Assembly (NCBI GenBank): GCA_038230695.1 | Contig: JBBRMT010000127.1 | Span: 1-12,885 of the forward strand | From: QHBQ01 sp038230695 | GTDB taxonomy: Bacteria; Chloroflexota; Chloroflexia; QHBQ01 | Direction of reading: 5' to 3' | Length of the DNA: 12,885 nt | In this document: piece by piece, positions 1 through 6,050 of the stretch | Layout: every line of letters starts with the position of its first letter | Numbering within the stretch: position 1 is the stretch's first letter | Program-made: the position numbers and the translations under genes | Notes under the pieces: model-generated | What the model was told of the DNA's origin: nothing | The model's input: only the letters and a program-made list of their open reading frames with translations | Databases searched by the model: none

Positions 1-148
1 CAACGTCTTCTACGTCAGCATCGAAACTGCTTATCACAACGGCATCGTTCACGGCTACCCCGGCGGCCTCTACCTGCCCAACGCCAACATCCGCCGCGAC
101 GAGATGGCTCAGATTGTCTACACCGGCATCATCAACCGCCCGCAATGA
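1..148 (+). CDS. S-layer homology (SLH) domain protein, 3' end
   Basis: The reading frame is open from base 2 to a TGA at 146-148 and gives the last 48 residues of a protein that begins outside the window. The segment AYHNGIVHGYPGG followed by RRDEMAQIVYTGI has the SLH pattern: a helix, then G(I/V)xxGYP, a short loop, then an R-x-E-x-A helix. SLH domains normally come in threes at a terminus and anchor proteins non-covalently to cell-wall polymers. Here the domain lies at the extreme C-terminus with only a few residues after it. The gene is followed by a strong hairpin terminator at 187-220, so it ends its transcription unit. The function of the missing N-terminal part cannot be told. Confidence 0.85.
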   Translation, partial: NVFYVSIETAYHNGIVHGYPGGLYLPNANIRRDEMAQIVYTGIINRPQ

Positions 149-186
149 GGTTCGAGGTCTAAGGACTGAGAACTGAGTAATACAGG

Positions 187-220
187 AGGAGGGCGCATCT
201 TCGGGTGCGCTCTCCTTTGT
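187..220 (+). terminator. Rho-independent terminator with UUCG tetraloop
   Basis: Bases 187-199 pair with 204-216 to form a 13-bp stem containing two G-T wobbles. The stem closes on a C(TTCG)G tetraloop and is followed by TTTGT (216-220, the first T pairing in the stem). It lies 39 bases after the SLH gene stop and points the same way, so it most likely terminates that gene. Confidence 0.8.
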
Positions 221-250
221 ACCTCTTAACTGACTCCGCTGCCAACTGTA

Positions 251-274
251 GGAGCGGGTAGCTGCCCGCCCTGC
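251..274. repeat. Degenerate GTAGGnGCGGG short palindromic repeat
   Basis: GTAGGAGCGGG (248-258) is followed within a few bases by TGCCCGCCC, so the stretch can fold on itself. It resembles the GTAGGGGCG elements near 5648 and 5909. It is probably one copy of a dispersed intergenic repeat family; the assignment rests on similarity inside this window only. Confidence 0.4.
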
Positions 275-375
275 TTACCCAACCTTAATGCCTATCGCCT
301 ATTCTAACGCCGGTGTAGGGGCTATTAGCCTTTCGGTTGCCCGCAGCATTATCGCCAGGCTAGATCTCTCCCCCC

Positions 376-395
376 AACCCCCGCTGGGGGTTTTT
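376..395. terminator. Hairpin terminator with T5 tail
   Basis: AACCCCC (376-382) pairs with GGGGGTT (386-392) across a 3-base GCT loop, and the T-run continues to 395. This is a compact intrinsic terminator on the + strand. No gene is visible between it and the previous terminator, so it may be a second-line stop protecting the downstream promoter from read-through. Confidence 0.6.
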
Positions 396-404
396 GCCTT
401 ACGC

Positions 405-437
405 GATGGGCGGTTACGTGACGCATAACCGCCCATC
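405..437. repeat. Perfect 12-bp inverted repeat upstream of the glycosidase promoter
   Basis: GATGGGCGGTTA (405-416) is exactly complementary to TAACCGCCCATC (426-437) across a 9-base spacer. The right arm ends 6 bases before the -35 hexamer of the promoter at 444. It could be an operator for a dimeric regulator or a further terminator, since the arm is followed by ATTTCTTT. The sequence does not decide between these. Confidence 0.55.
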
Positions 438-443
438 ATTTCT

Positions 444-472
444 TTGGCAGAAGTTCGTTTGCGTGTTATAAT
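444..472 (+). promoter_or_regulatory. Sigma-70-type promoter for the secreted glycosidase
   Basis: The -35 TTGGCA (444-449, 5 of 6 consensus) and the -10 TATAAT (467-472, perfect) are separated by exactly 17 bp. Transcription would start near 479-480, leaving about 40 bases of leader. A Shine-Dalgarno AAGGAG (504-509) sits 9 bases before the ATG at 519. Confidence 0.8.
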
Positions 473-518
473 CTGGCATTACAAATTATTTGGGAGCTAG
501 AATAAGGAGTAGGCAGAG

Positions 519-2552
519 ATGAGGAATAAAGCTTTTCAGCATATCGGGGTTATCATGGCCCTGTTCTTGTTGGCAAACACCACTTTTGCTCAGGCATTGC
601 CCCCATCGAACCCAGTCGCGCCCCCTAGTTGGGCCGATCCCGCTTTCCAGGCTTTGTGGACACGCAACGACAAGCCGGTTGCCGACGGCGCAGCGCAACG
701 CAGTTGGACGTTGGGGCCGGGGCCAGGGCGCACTATGAAGGAGGATATTGACCCTAACCTTAATGGCGTGCTGGTGCAGTACACCGACAAGGCGCGGATG
801 GAGTTGCCCAACCCCAATGGCGACCGCACCAGCCCCTGGTTTGTTACCACAGGCCTGCTAGTCAAGGAGATGGTCACTGCCCAGGTTTACAGCCGCCAGA
901 TGAACCCGCTCGCCTTGCAGCCCGCGCAGATCAACGTAGCGGGCGACGATAGCGATACCAATGCGCCAACCTATGCCAGCTTCACCAACAATCTCGCCGC
1001 CACCTCTGACCGCAGCGGCCAGACGGTGGATCAGGCAATTGCCCGCAATGGCACAATCAGCTCTCACTCTGATGCTCCGACAGTCAACCCTACGCCAAAG
1101 TTCGCCTACTATGAGCCGACAACCGGCCACAATATCGCCAATATCTTCTGGACCTTCCTCAACCAGAGCGGCAAGGTATACGTCAATGGCAAGCTGGTGG
1201 ACGCGCCGCTGTTTAACTGGGTATACGTGATGGGCTACCCCATCAGCGAACCTTATTGGACTCAAGTGCAGGTGGGTGGTAAGGCCCATGATGTAATCAT
1301 GCAGCTATTCGAGCGCCGCACCCTCACCTACGACCTGGGCGAGAGCGACCCCAGGTGGCAGGTGCAGATGGGCAACGTCGGCCAGCACTACTACGCATGG
1401 CGTTACAGCGACCATGTGCAGCCAATGCCTCCTGCCCCTACCCCTTCAGCGCCCGCTCCTCCAAGCGTTGCGCCCGCTGCCGCACCCAACAATGACACCT
1501 TCATCCAGGTCAGCGGCGACCAATTTATCTACAAGGGTAGCGTGGTCAAGCTGAAGGGCAGCAACTACTTCAACAGCCAGAACCCCTGGGCGGAGATGTG
1601 GCGGCGCTGGGATGGCCCGCAGATAGATGCCGATCTGAGCCGCGTCTCGGCCCTGGGCGGCAACGTAATTCGCATCAGCCTGCCCTATGACAATTATCGT
1701 ACCGAGCCGGTAGTCTGGCAGGGCTTGCGGGCGAACATCAATCCCGTGTTCATCCAGCGTATCAACGAATTGCTGCAGTTGGCTGCCAAGTATCAGCTGA
1801 AGGTGGATGTTAGCCTGTTCGACTGGTACGATGATGCCCCAAACGCGAACACCCCCGACGATCACCAGAATATGATGTACATTGACGCGATTGTGGGCGC
1901 GTTCGCTGGTGATGATCGCATCTTCGCCTGGGACATCCACAACGAGGCAGATATTTACTTCAACTGGAAGCATGGTAAAGCCGACAAGGTACTGGCCTGG
2001 ATGAGCCGCGTAACTAAAGAGGTGCGCCGCCTCGACCCTAACCACCCCATCGGCATTAGCATGAGCGATTACCACAATCTATACTACAAGCCCAACGCCA
2101 ATTACAAGAGCGCCATCGAACTGTCTGACTACGTGGCCCTGCACTGCTACGATGCGGGCGCGATCCAGCCCGAAATCGTGGCGTTGAAGAGCATCACCAG
2201 TAAGCCGATCCTGTTGCAAGAGACCGGCTGGCCCACCGTTCCCGGCAGCAGTAGCAACTACGACGAACCAACCCAGCGTTTCCTCTACTCGCTAGCAGTG
2301 CAAGCGGTGCAGACGCAGAACACCGCCGGGCTGCTGCAATGGACGCTATTCGATTACATCCCCGGCACCAGCGGCGCGAACCCAACCGACCCTAACGACC
2401 CGCTGATGATTCAGGATCACTTCGGCCTGATTCGTCGCGATGGTAGCTACAAGCCCGCCGCCGAGGTGTTCCGCAGCTACAGTGTGATTGGCCTGCCCAG
2501 CACAAAGCAAACCAACGCGCCGCTCACCGTTGCGCCAAAGGATCAGTGGTGA
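519..2552 (+). CDS. Secreted glycoside hydrolase, GH5-like (clan A), with N-terminal surface module
   Basis: The 677-residue product starts with a signal peptide (KAFQHIG, then a hydrophobic core, then a likely cleavage after AQA at 24-26). Residues about 27-300 form a module I do not know by function, ending FERRTLTYD (264-272) and MGNVGQHYYAWRY (284-296); I associate it loosely with exported Chloroflexota proteins. A Pro/Ala linker spans 302-324. Residues about 327-660 resemble a GH5 TIM barrel: a VxGDQFIYKGxVVKLKGSNYF entry strand, WDIHNE with E476 as likely acid/base, and LLQETGWP with E568 as likely nucleophile, then LLQWTLFDY near the end. Family knowledge predicts retaining hydrolysis of a beta-glucan or beta-mannan outside the cell; the substrate is not readable. 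The start is supported by AAGGAG at 504-509 and the promoter at 444. The gene is monocistronic by appearance: the next gene has its own promoter. Confidence 0.85.
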   Translation: MRNKAFQHIGVIMALFLLANTTFAQALPPSNPVAPPSWADPAFQALWTRNDKPVADGAAQRSWTLGPGPGRTMKEDIDPNLNGVLVQYTDKARMELPNPNGDRTSPWFVTTGLLVKEMVTAQVYSRQMNPLALQPAQINVAGDDSDTNAPTYASFTNNLAATSDRSGQTVDQAIARNGTISSHSDAPTVNPTPKFAYYEPTTGHNIANIFWTFLNQSGKVYVNGKLVDAPLFNWVYVMGYPISEPYWTQVQVGGKAHDVIMQLFERRTLTYDLGESDPRWQVQMGNVGQHYYAWRYSDHVQPMPPAPTPSAPAPPSVAPAAAPNNDTFIQVSGDQFIYKGSVVKLKGSNYFNSQNPWAEMWRRWDGPQIDADLSRVSALGGNVIRISLPYDNYRTEPVVWQGLRANINPVFIQRINELLQLAAKYQLKVDVSLFDWYDDAPNANTPDDHQNMMYIDAIVGAFAGDDRIFAWDIHNEADIYFNWKHGKADKVLAWMSRVTKEVRRLDPNHPIGISMSDYHNLYYKPNANYKSAIELSDYVALHCYDAGAIQPEIVALKSITSKPILLQETGWPTVPGSSSNYDEPTQRFLYSLAVQAVQTQNTAGLLQWTLFDYIPGTSGANPTDPNDPLMIQDHFGLIRRDGSYKPAAEVFRSYSVIGLPSTKQTNAPLTVAPKDQW

Positions 2553-2556
2553 AGCA

Positions 2557-2585
2557 TTGACAACCCTTCAAATAGATGCAATAAT
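2557..2585 (+). promoter_or_regulatory. Promoter of the AlbA_2/ParA cassette
   Basis: A perfect -35 TTGACA (2557-2562), a 17-bp spacer and a -10 AATAAT (2580-2585, 5 of 6) begin only 4 bases after the glycosidase stop codon. Start of transcription would be near 2592. The following ribosome site GCGAGGA (2604-2610) lies 4 bases before the ATG at 2615. The cassette therefore carries its own expression signal. Confidence 0.75.
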
Positions 2586-2614
2586 GCGCACATTGATTAG
2601 AAAGCGAGGATGCC

Positions 2615-3805
2615 ATGCTCACAGATTACGAGTTGGAGGCGCTGCTACAGGACACTGAATCGGATCGGGCAGAGCGGAAGGCTAGCGCGGCCGATAAGGA
2701 TAAAATATGTCAGGCGGTTTGTGCTTTTGCCAACGATCTACCAGATCATAGGCTACCTGGTGTAATTTTCGTGGGGGCTAATGACGATGGCAGTTGCTCC
2801 AACCTTGAAATTACAGACTCTCTTCTGCTTAATCTTGCGGGCATAAGGTCGGATGGCAACATCTTGCCACCACCGATGATGGCTGTTCAGAAGAAGAATA
2901 TTAACGGCTGTACACTTGTGATTATTGAGGTACAGCCAACTTATGACCCACCAGTTCGTTACAATGGAAGAACATGGATTAGAGTAGGGCCGCGGCGCGG
3001 AACCGCTACCATTGATGAGGAGAGGAGACTGACGGAGAAGCGCCGTGCTGGTAATTTGTCATTCGATCATCAACCAGCATTTGGTACAGGGATAGAGGAT
3101 TTGGATATGGTTTTGTTTCAGCGCACTTATCTACCTGCCGCCGTTTCTCCCGAAACCTTGGCTGAAAACGGTCGGTCGCAAGAAGAACAACTTGCTTCCT
3201 TGCACTTTCTTACCAAAGAAGGTAAGCCTAACAACGGTGCACTTATCACACTTGGACTAGATGCGCAAACTTGGATTCCCGGAGCTTACGTGCAATTCAT
3301 ACGGATTGCAGGAACTGAACTAGGAGATACAATAATTCATCAAGAGGAAATATCTGGTGCCTTGCCCGACTTGCTAAGTAAGCTGGATGAAGTCCTCAAT
3401 GCTAACATATCTGTAGCAACAGATATAATATCTGGACCGGTTGAGATTCAGCAACCTGACTACCCAATCTCCGCTCTACAGCAACTCAGCTATAATGCTG
3501 TGTTGCATAGAACGTATGAAGCCACCAACTCACCCACTTATATTTACTGGTTCTCAGATAAAATCGAGATTCACAGCCCTGGCGGGCCATACGGCAGAGT
3601 TAGTCAAGCGGACTTCGGTAAGCCAGGAGTAGTTGATTATCGAAATCCCCTGTTGGCCGAGGCTATGAAGACATTGGGGTATGTACAAAAGTTTGGTTTC
3701 GGCATTCAAATTGCCCGCCGTGAGATGAAGAAGAACAACAATCCAGATCTAGAATACACTATTGAGGCATCAAGGATACTTGCAACAATAAGGAGAAGGA
3801 GATGA
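2615..3805 (+). CDS. AlbA_2 (Schlafen-type) DNA/RNA-binding and GHKL-like ATP-binding protein
   Basis: The 396-residue soluble protein matches the two-domain layout of the COG2865 group. Residues about 8-145 read as AlbA_2 (Slfn core): TESDRAERK (14-22), CAFAN (36-40), VIFVGANDDGS (50-60), PPVRYNGRTWIRVG (112-125). Residues about 278-390 read as a C-terminal GHKL-like ATPase lobe: ALQQLSYNAVLHR (287-299), IEIHSPGGP (317-325), FGFGIQIARRE (360-370). In relatives the N-box is E-x-x-x-N; here it is Q290-x-x-x-N294, so the hydrolytic Glu is replaced. Between the lobes lies a winged-helix-like spacer. Members act as regulators, tRNA/DNA-binding factors or defence effectors; which applies here is unknown. 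The stop overlaps the next start (ATGA at 3802-3805), implying translational coupling to the ParA-like ATPase. G+C is lower than in the neighbours. Confidence 0.8.
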   Translation: MLTDYELEALLQDTESDRAERKASAADKDKICQAVCAFANDLPDHRLPGVIFVGANDDGSCSNLEITDSLLLNLAGIRSDGNILPPPMMAVQKKNINGCTLVIIEVQPTYDPPVRYNGRTWIRVGPRRGTATIDEERRLTEKRRAGNLSFDHQPAFGTGIEDLDMVLFQRTYLPAAVSPETLAENGRSQEEQLASLHFLTKEGKPNNGALITLGLDAQTWIPGAYVQFIRIAGTELGDTIIHQEEISGALPDLLSKLDEVLNANISVATDIISGPVEIQQPDYPISALQQLSYNAVLHRTYEATNSPTYIYWFSDKIEIHSPGGPYGRVSQADFGKPGVVDYRNPLLAEAMKTLGYVQKFGFGIQIARREMKKNNNPDLEYTIEASRILATIRRRR

Positions 3806-4905
3806 AAACTATTGCATTTTTTAACAACAAAGGAGGTGTAGGGAAAACCTCTTTGGCTTATCATTTGGCTTGGATGTACGCCCAACTTGGTGTAAGAGTT
3901 ATAGCAGCTGACCTAGATCCCCAATCTAATCTATCTTCCATGTTCCTTGATGAAGATAGGTTGGAACAGCTATGGCCTGATGGGGAACATAAGGCTACCG
4001 TACTAGGGGCAATTAAGCCTCTGATGGTTGGCACTGGTGACATAAAGCCTGTGCATATAGAGCAAATAGGTGATACTGGTAATATCGGTCTTGTGGTCGG
4101 CGATCTTGGACTCTCATCATTCGAGGATGAACTCAGCGCACAGTGGCCTTTGTGTGCTGATGGCAAAGAACGAGCGTTCCGCGTCATCTCTGGATTTCAT
4201 CGCCTGATTGCTGAAGCCGGGGCCAAAACTAATGCTGATGTAGCTCTTATTGACGTTGGCCCCAACCTCGGTGCAATCAATCGCTCCGCCATCATTGCAG
4301 CTGATTACATAGTGTTCCCACTTGCTTCTGATCTTTTTTCTCTTCAAGGACTACGTAATCTAGGTCCAACATTGGTTACATGGCGTAATCAGTGGAGAAG
4401 CCGTCTAAACATGAATCCACAACCTGATTTGAGCCTACCTGGTGGGGAAATGGAGCCAGCAGGCTATGTAATTCTTCAGCACGCAGTGCGCTTGGATCGC
4501 CCTGTGAAGTCATATCTTTATTGGATGAACAAAATACCTAGTGAGTACATGATCTCTGTGCTGAATCTTAGCAGCGAGGAAACACCAATGGTTAGTGATG
4601 ACCCAAACTGCTTGGCACTACTGAAGAACTATCGTAGTTTGATGCCGCTTGCAATGGAAGCAAGGAAGCCGATGTTTGCGCTTAAACCTGCTGATGGAGC
4701 TATTGGAAGCCACCAAGCCGCTGTTAAAAGCTGCTACTATGATTTCAAAGCGCTTGCTTTGAAAATAGCATCACGCTGCGGCATTGATATACCGCCTATG
4801 TGGACACAATTGACGTTTGATGATGTCTTTGGTAGGGGGGTAGCCGCCTGCTTATACTTTTCATCATCGGCACGCTCGCGCTGCTCACCCTGCTTGCGAC
4901 GCTGA
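3802..4905 (+). CDS. ParA/MinD-type ATPase paired with the AlbA_2 protein; C-terminus runs across an insertion junction
   Basis: The first 16 residues carry the deviant Walker A KGGVGKT (10-16, signature Lys10 and P-loop Lys15). Walker A' is AADLDPQSN (35-43), and Walker B ends at ALIDVGPN with D151. These define a dimerising SIMIBI ATPase that binds DNA or a partner in an ATP-dependent way. The body continues with insertions at about 195-300 not typical of minimal ParA and a PADGAIGSHQAAVKSCY segment (296-312). The expected protein end is near residue 340. The last 25 or so residues (VFGRG onward) are translated from sequence that, in another frame, encodes the start of the downstream protease, so this tail is probably a junction artefact. 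No ParB gene or parS-like repeats are seen, which argues against ordinary plasmid or chromosome partition. For example, bases 3901-3960 contain 25 G+C of 60, against 37 of 60 at 7201-7260 in recN. Confidence 0.85.
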   Translation: MKTIAFFNNKGGVGKTSLAYHLAWMYAQLGVRVIAADLDPQSNLSSMFLDEDRLEQLWPDGEHKATVLGAIKPLMVGTGDIKPVHIEQIGDTGNIGLVVGDLGLSSFEDELSAQWPLCADGKERAFRVISGFHRLIAEAGAKTNADVALIDVGPNLGAINRSAIIAADYIVFPLASDLFSLQGLRNLGPTLVTWRNQWRSRLNMNPQPDLSLPGGEMEPAGYVILQHAVRLDRPVKSYLYWMNKIPSEYMISVLNLSSEETPMVSDDPNCLALLKNYRSLMPLAMEARKPMFALKPADGAIGSHQAAVKSCYYDFKALALKIASRCGIDIPPMWTQLTFDDVFGRGVAACLYFSSSARSRCSPCLRR

Positions 4906-4937
4906 CATACCAGAGCGCGCTACTGCTGCGTCGCTTC
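4836..4937 (+). pseudogene. Start-less 5' coding remnant of the CPBP protease
   Basis: In the protease frame the reading frame stays open upstream of GTG 4938 back to a TAG at 4833-4835. It encodes GGSRLLILFIIGTL and a further hydrophobic stretch, then RRFVPQENILL, i.e. a convincing first membrane helix. No ATG, GTG or TTG occurs in this extension. The only plausible initiator is CTG at 4848, which has a G-rich AGGGGGG run (4834-4840) 7 bases upstream. The simplest reading is that the cassette end replaced the original start codon and the first few codons. Confidence 0.6.
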
Positions 4938-5624
4938 GTGCCGCAAGAGAACATCCTGCTCAACCCGGCGGAGAATGGCTTCAAGCTGTTCTTCGCTGCG
5001 CTATGTGGCTTGCTAGTCTGGCTAAGTGGGCTGCCGCCCCGCGCCTTCGGCATGGCCTATGACCCGCCCACGCTGGGCCGCAACCTGCTGCTTGGCCTTG
5101 CGCTCGGCATTGTCGCCCAGCTTGCGGTCAACGCCGGCTCAGAAGCGGCGGTGCGACGCTGGGGTAGTAATATCTACAGCGACCTGGTGATGAAGAACAT
5201 CACCCCCCGCGATGGCGCAACCGCTGGCGTTTGGCTGGCGATCAGTGCAGCGATGGCCGTCGCTGTGCTAATCGAGGAGTTGCTGTTTCGTGGTCTGCTG
5301 CTGGGCGGCTTCGGCTGGCTGCTGGGTGGAGGCTGGTGGTATATAACCCTTAGCCTGACGTTCTCCGTCCTGTTCGGCAGCCTGCACCCGCCACAAGGTC
5401 GCCTCGGTGTCTACGGCGCAGGGCTGCTATCAGTCTTCCTCTCCGCCCTGTTCATCGTCACCGGCGGGCTGCTTGCTCCGATTGTCACCCACTTCGTCAT
5501 CAACATCCTCCAGGTGGTCAAAGCTCACCGCGAACGTATCTGGGAACAAACAAGCGAAGTGCTGAGTGCTGAGGATGCCTATAACAATGTCAGACTTGAC
5601 GTATACAATGACAGACAGATATAA
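4938..5624 (+). CDS. CPBP-family (CAAX-type) intramembrane metalloprotease, 5' end disturbed
   Basis: The 228-residue frame from GTG 4938 contains all three CPBP (Abi/Rce1) motifs: EELLFR (113-118), F146-x-x-x-H150 and H185-x-x-x-N189. It has about six hydrophobic segments. This family of membrane glutamate/metallo-type proteases cleaves prenylated or signal-type peptides, and some members confer bacteriocin immunity; the substrate here is unknown. GTG 4938 lacks a Shine-Dalgarno sequence, and the coding sequence clearly extends upstream through another membrane helix (4842-4937). The true N-terminus is therefore probably lost, or translation starts at CTG 4848. The ParA stop lies 32 bases before this GTG, so reinitiation is possible. 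The 3' end contains the GCTGAGTGCTGAG microrepeat (5561-5573), translated as part of VLSAED. The protein may still be active because the motif-bearing core is complete. Confidence 0.7.
   Translation: MPQENILLNPAENGFKLFFAALCGLLVWLSGLPPRAFGMAYDPPTLGRNLLLGLALGIVAQLAVNAGSEAAVRRWGSNIYSDLVMKNITPRDGATAGVWLAISAAMAVAVLIEELLFRGLLLGGFGWLLGGGWWYITLSLTFSVLFGSLHPPQGRLGVYGAGLLSVFLSALFIVTGGLLAPIVTHFVINILQVVKAHRERIWEQTSEVLSAEDAYNNVRLDVYNDRQI
5561..5573 (+). repeat. GCTGAGT heptad microrepeat (copy 2) inside the CPBP gene
   Basis: GCTGAGT-GCTGAG has a 7-bp period and is identical over 13 bases to 8014-8026 at the recN stop. Here it is translated near the protein C-terminus. Confidence 0.6.
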
Positions 5625-5642
5625 TCCGAGTGCGAAGTGATA

Positions 5643-5655
5643 CTTCGTAGGGGCG
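5643..5655. repeat. CTTCGTAGGGGCG direct repeat, left copy
   Basis: The 13-mer is repeated exactly at 5904-5916 on the other side of the tRNA-Sec gene. It belongs to the same GTAGGGGCG family seen degenerately at 248. Just upstream CGAAGT-GAT-ACTTCG (5632-5647 region) can form a small hairpin. Confidence 0.55.
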
Positions 5656-5723
5656 CATGGCATACGCTCACTGGCTTGACATCAATGCTAATCGTACCTA
5701 CCAACCGTGCCAAATCACAAACA

Positions 5724-5747
5724 TTCTACAATCTTCCTTCTACAATC
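5724..5747. repeat. Left arm of a 24-bp imperfect inverted repeat around tRNA-Sec
   Basis: The arm contains TTCTACAATC twice at a 14-base period. Its reverse complement matches 5868-5891 with 3 mismatches. TACAAT at 5741-5746 could also serve as a -10 box for the tRNA, with start near 5753, but the -35 region is poor (CAAACA at 5718). Confidence 0.55.
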
Positions 5748-5762
5748 TACGTTCCCAAACAT

Positions 5763-5861
5763 GGGGGTGGATGGACCCCGGTGGGTTTCCCGGTCTTCAA
5801 AACCGCGTGTGCGTCCTTTCAGAAGGGCGCAGGTGGGTTCGACTCCCATGCACCCTCGCCA
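5763..5861 (+). tRNA. selC: tRNA-Sec (anticodon TCA)
   Basis: The 99-base gene folds as a bacterial selenocysteine tRNA. The acceptor GGGGGTGG (5763-5770) pairs with 5850-5857, with seven good or wobble pairs and a G-G mismatch at the eighth. A 6-bp D stem with a 4-base loop spans 5773-5788, diagnostic for tRNA-Sec. The anticodon loop CTTCAAA (5795-5801) gives anticodon TCA at 5797-5799. A 9-bp long variable arm spans 5810-5831 with loop TCAG. The T arm has loop TTCGACT (5838-5844). Discriminator G5858 and an encoded CCA (5859-5861) follow. The anticodon stem carries one C-C mismatch (5790/5806). This tRNA inserts selenocysteine at UGA through SelA and SelB. No selA, selB or selD and no selenoprotein gene lies in the window. 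Confidence 0.92.
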
Positions 5862-5867
5862 CAGCCG

Positions 5868-5900
5868 GATTGTAGAAGTAAGAAGGTAGAAGGTAGATAA
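5868..5900. repeat. Right inverted-repeat arm and AGAAGGT heptad array
   Basis: Bases 5868-5891 are the inverted partner of 5724-5747. The arm runs into 7-base units AGAAGTA, AGAAGGT, AGAAGGT, AGATAAG (5874-5901). A near inverted copy (TTCTACC-TTCCACC) lies at 5981-5994. The tract has no coding potential. Confidence 0.55.
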
Positions 5901-5903
5901 GGG

Positions 5904-5930
5904 CTTCGTAGGGGCGGTGGCCCGCCCGTG
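5904..5930. repeat. CTTCGTAGGGGCG repeat with GC palindrome, right copy
   Basis: The exact 13-mer of 5643-5655 is followed by GGTGGCCCGCCC, so GGGCGG can pair with CCGCCC. It looks like a dispersed REP-like intergenic element. The remaining bases to 6050 show only heptad-like microrepeats and no gene. Confidence 0.5.
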
Positions 5931-6050
5931 TGCAGTGTGCTGACGTGTATTGTAAGCAGGAATGCCGCGATGCTTACCATTTCTACCTTCCACCTTAATT
6001 TCTCACCCACTTCTAACCCACGCTGTGCCTCTTCCACGCACACCCACAAA

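Noticed and set aside
858..1289. Long minus-strand frames inside the glycosidase, recN and polymerase genes
   Set aside because: They mirror the codon structure of strong + strand genes, have no ribosome sites and encode no recognisable motifs.
2550..4841. ATTGAC shared near both cassette edges (2556 and 4809) as a target-site duplication
   Set aside because: A 6-base match inside different contexts is expected by chance, and the right copy lies within apparent ParA coding sequence.
3802..4905. ParA as a plasmid or chromosome partition gene
   Set aside because: No ParB gene, parS-like repeats, replication gene or origin features are present; the partner is an AlbA_2 protein.
5676..5704. TTGACA at 5676 as the tRNA-Sec promoter
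   Set aside because: The matching -10 (TACCAA) is only 3 of 6, and the start would lie about 50 bases upstream; TACAAT at 5741 is as likely.
2615..5861. Functional link between the putative AlbA_2 RNase and the nearby tRNA-Sec (long-variable-arm tRNA as target)
   Set aside because: They are about 2 kb apart, in different units and of different composition; some Schlafens prefer long-arm tRNAs, but nothing in the sequence ties these two.
5637..5900. Small frames across the tRNA-Sec region
   Set aside because: They overlap the tRNA and its repeats and lack ribosome sites.
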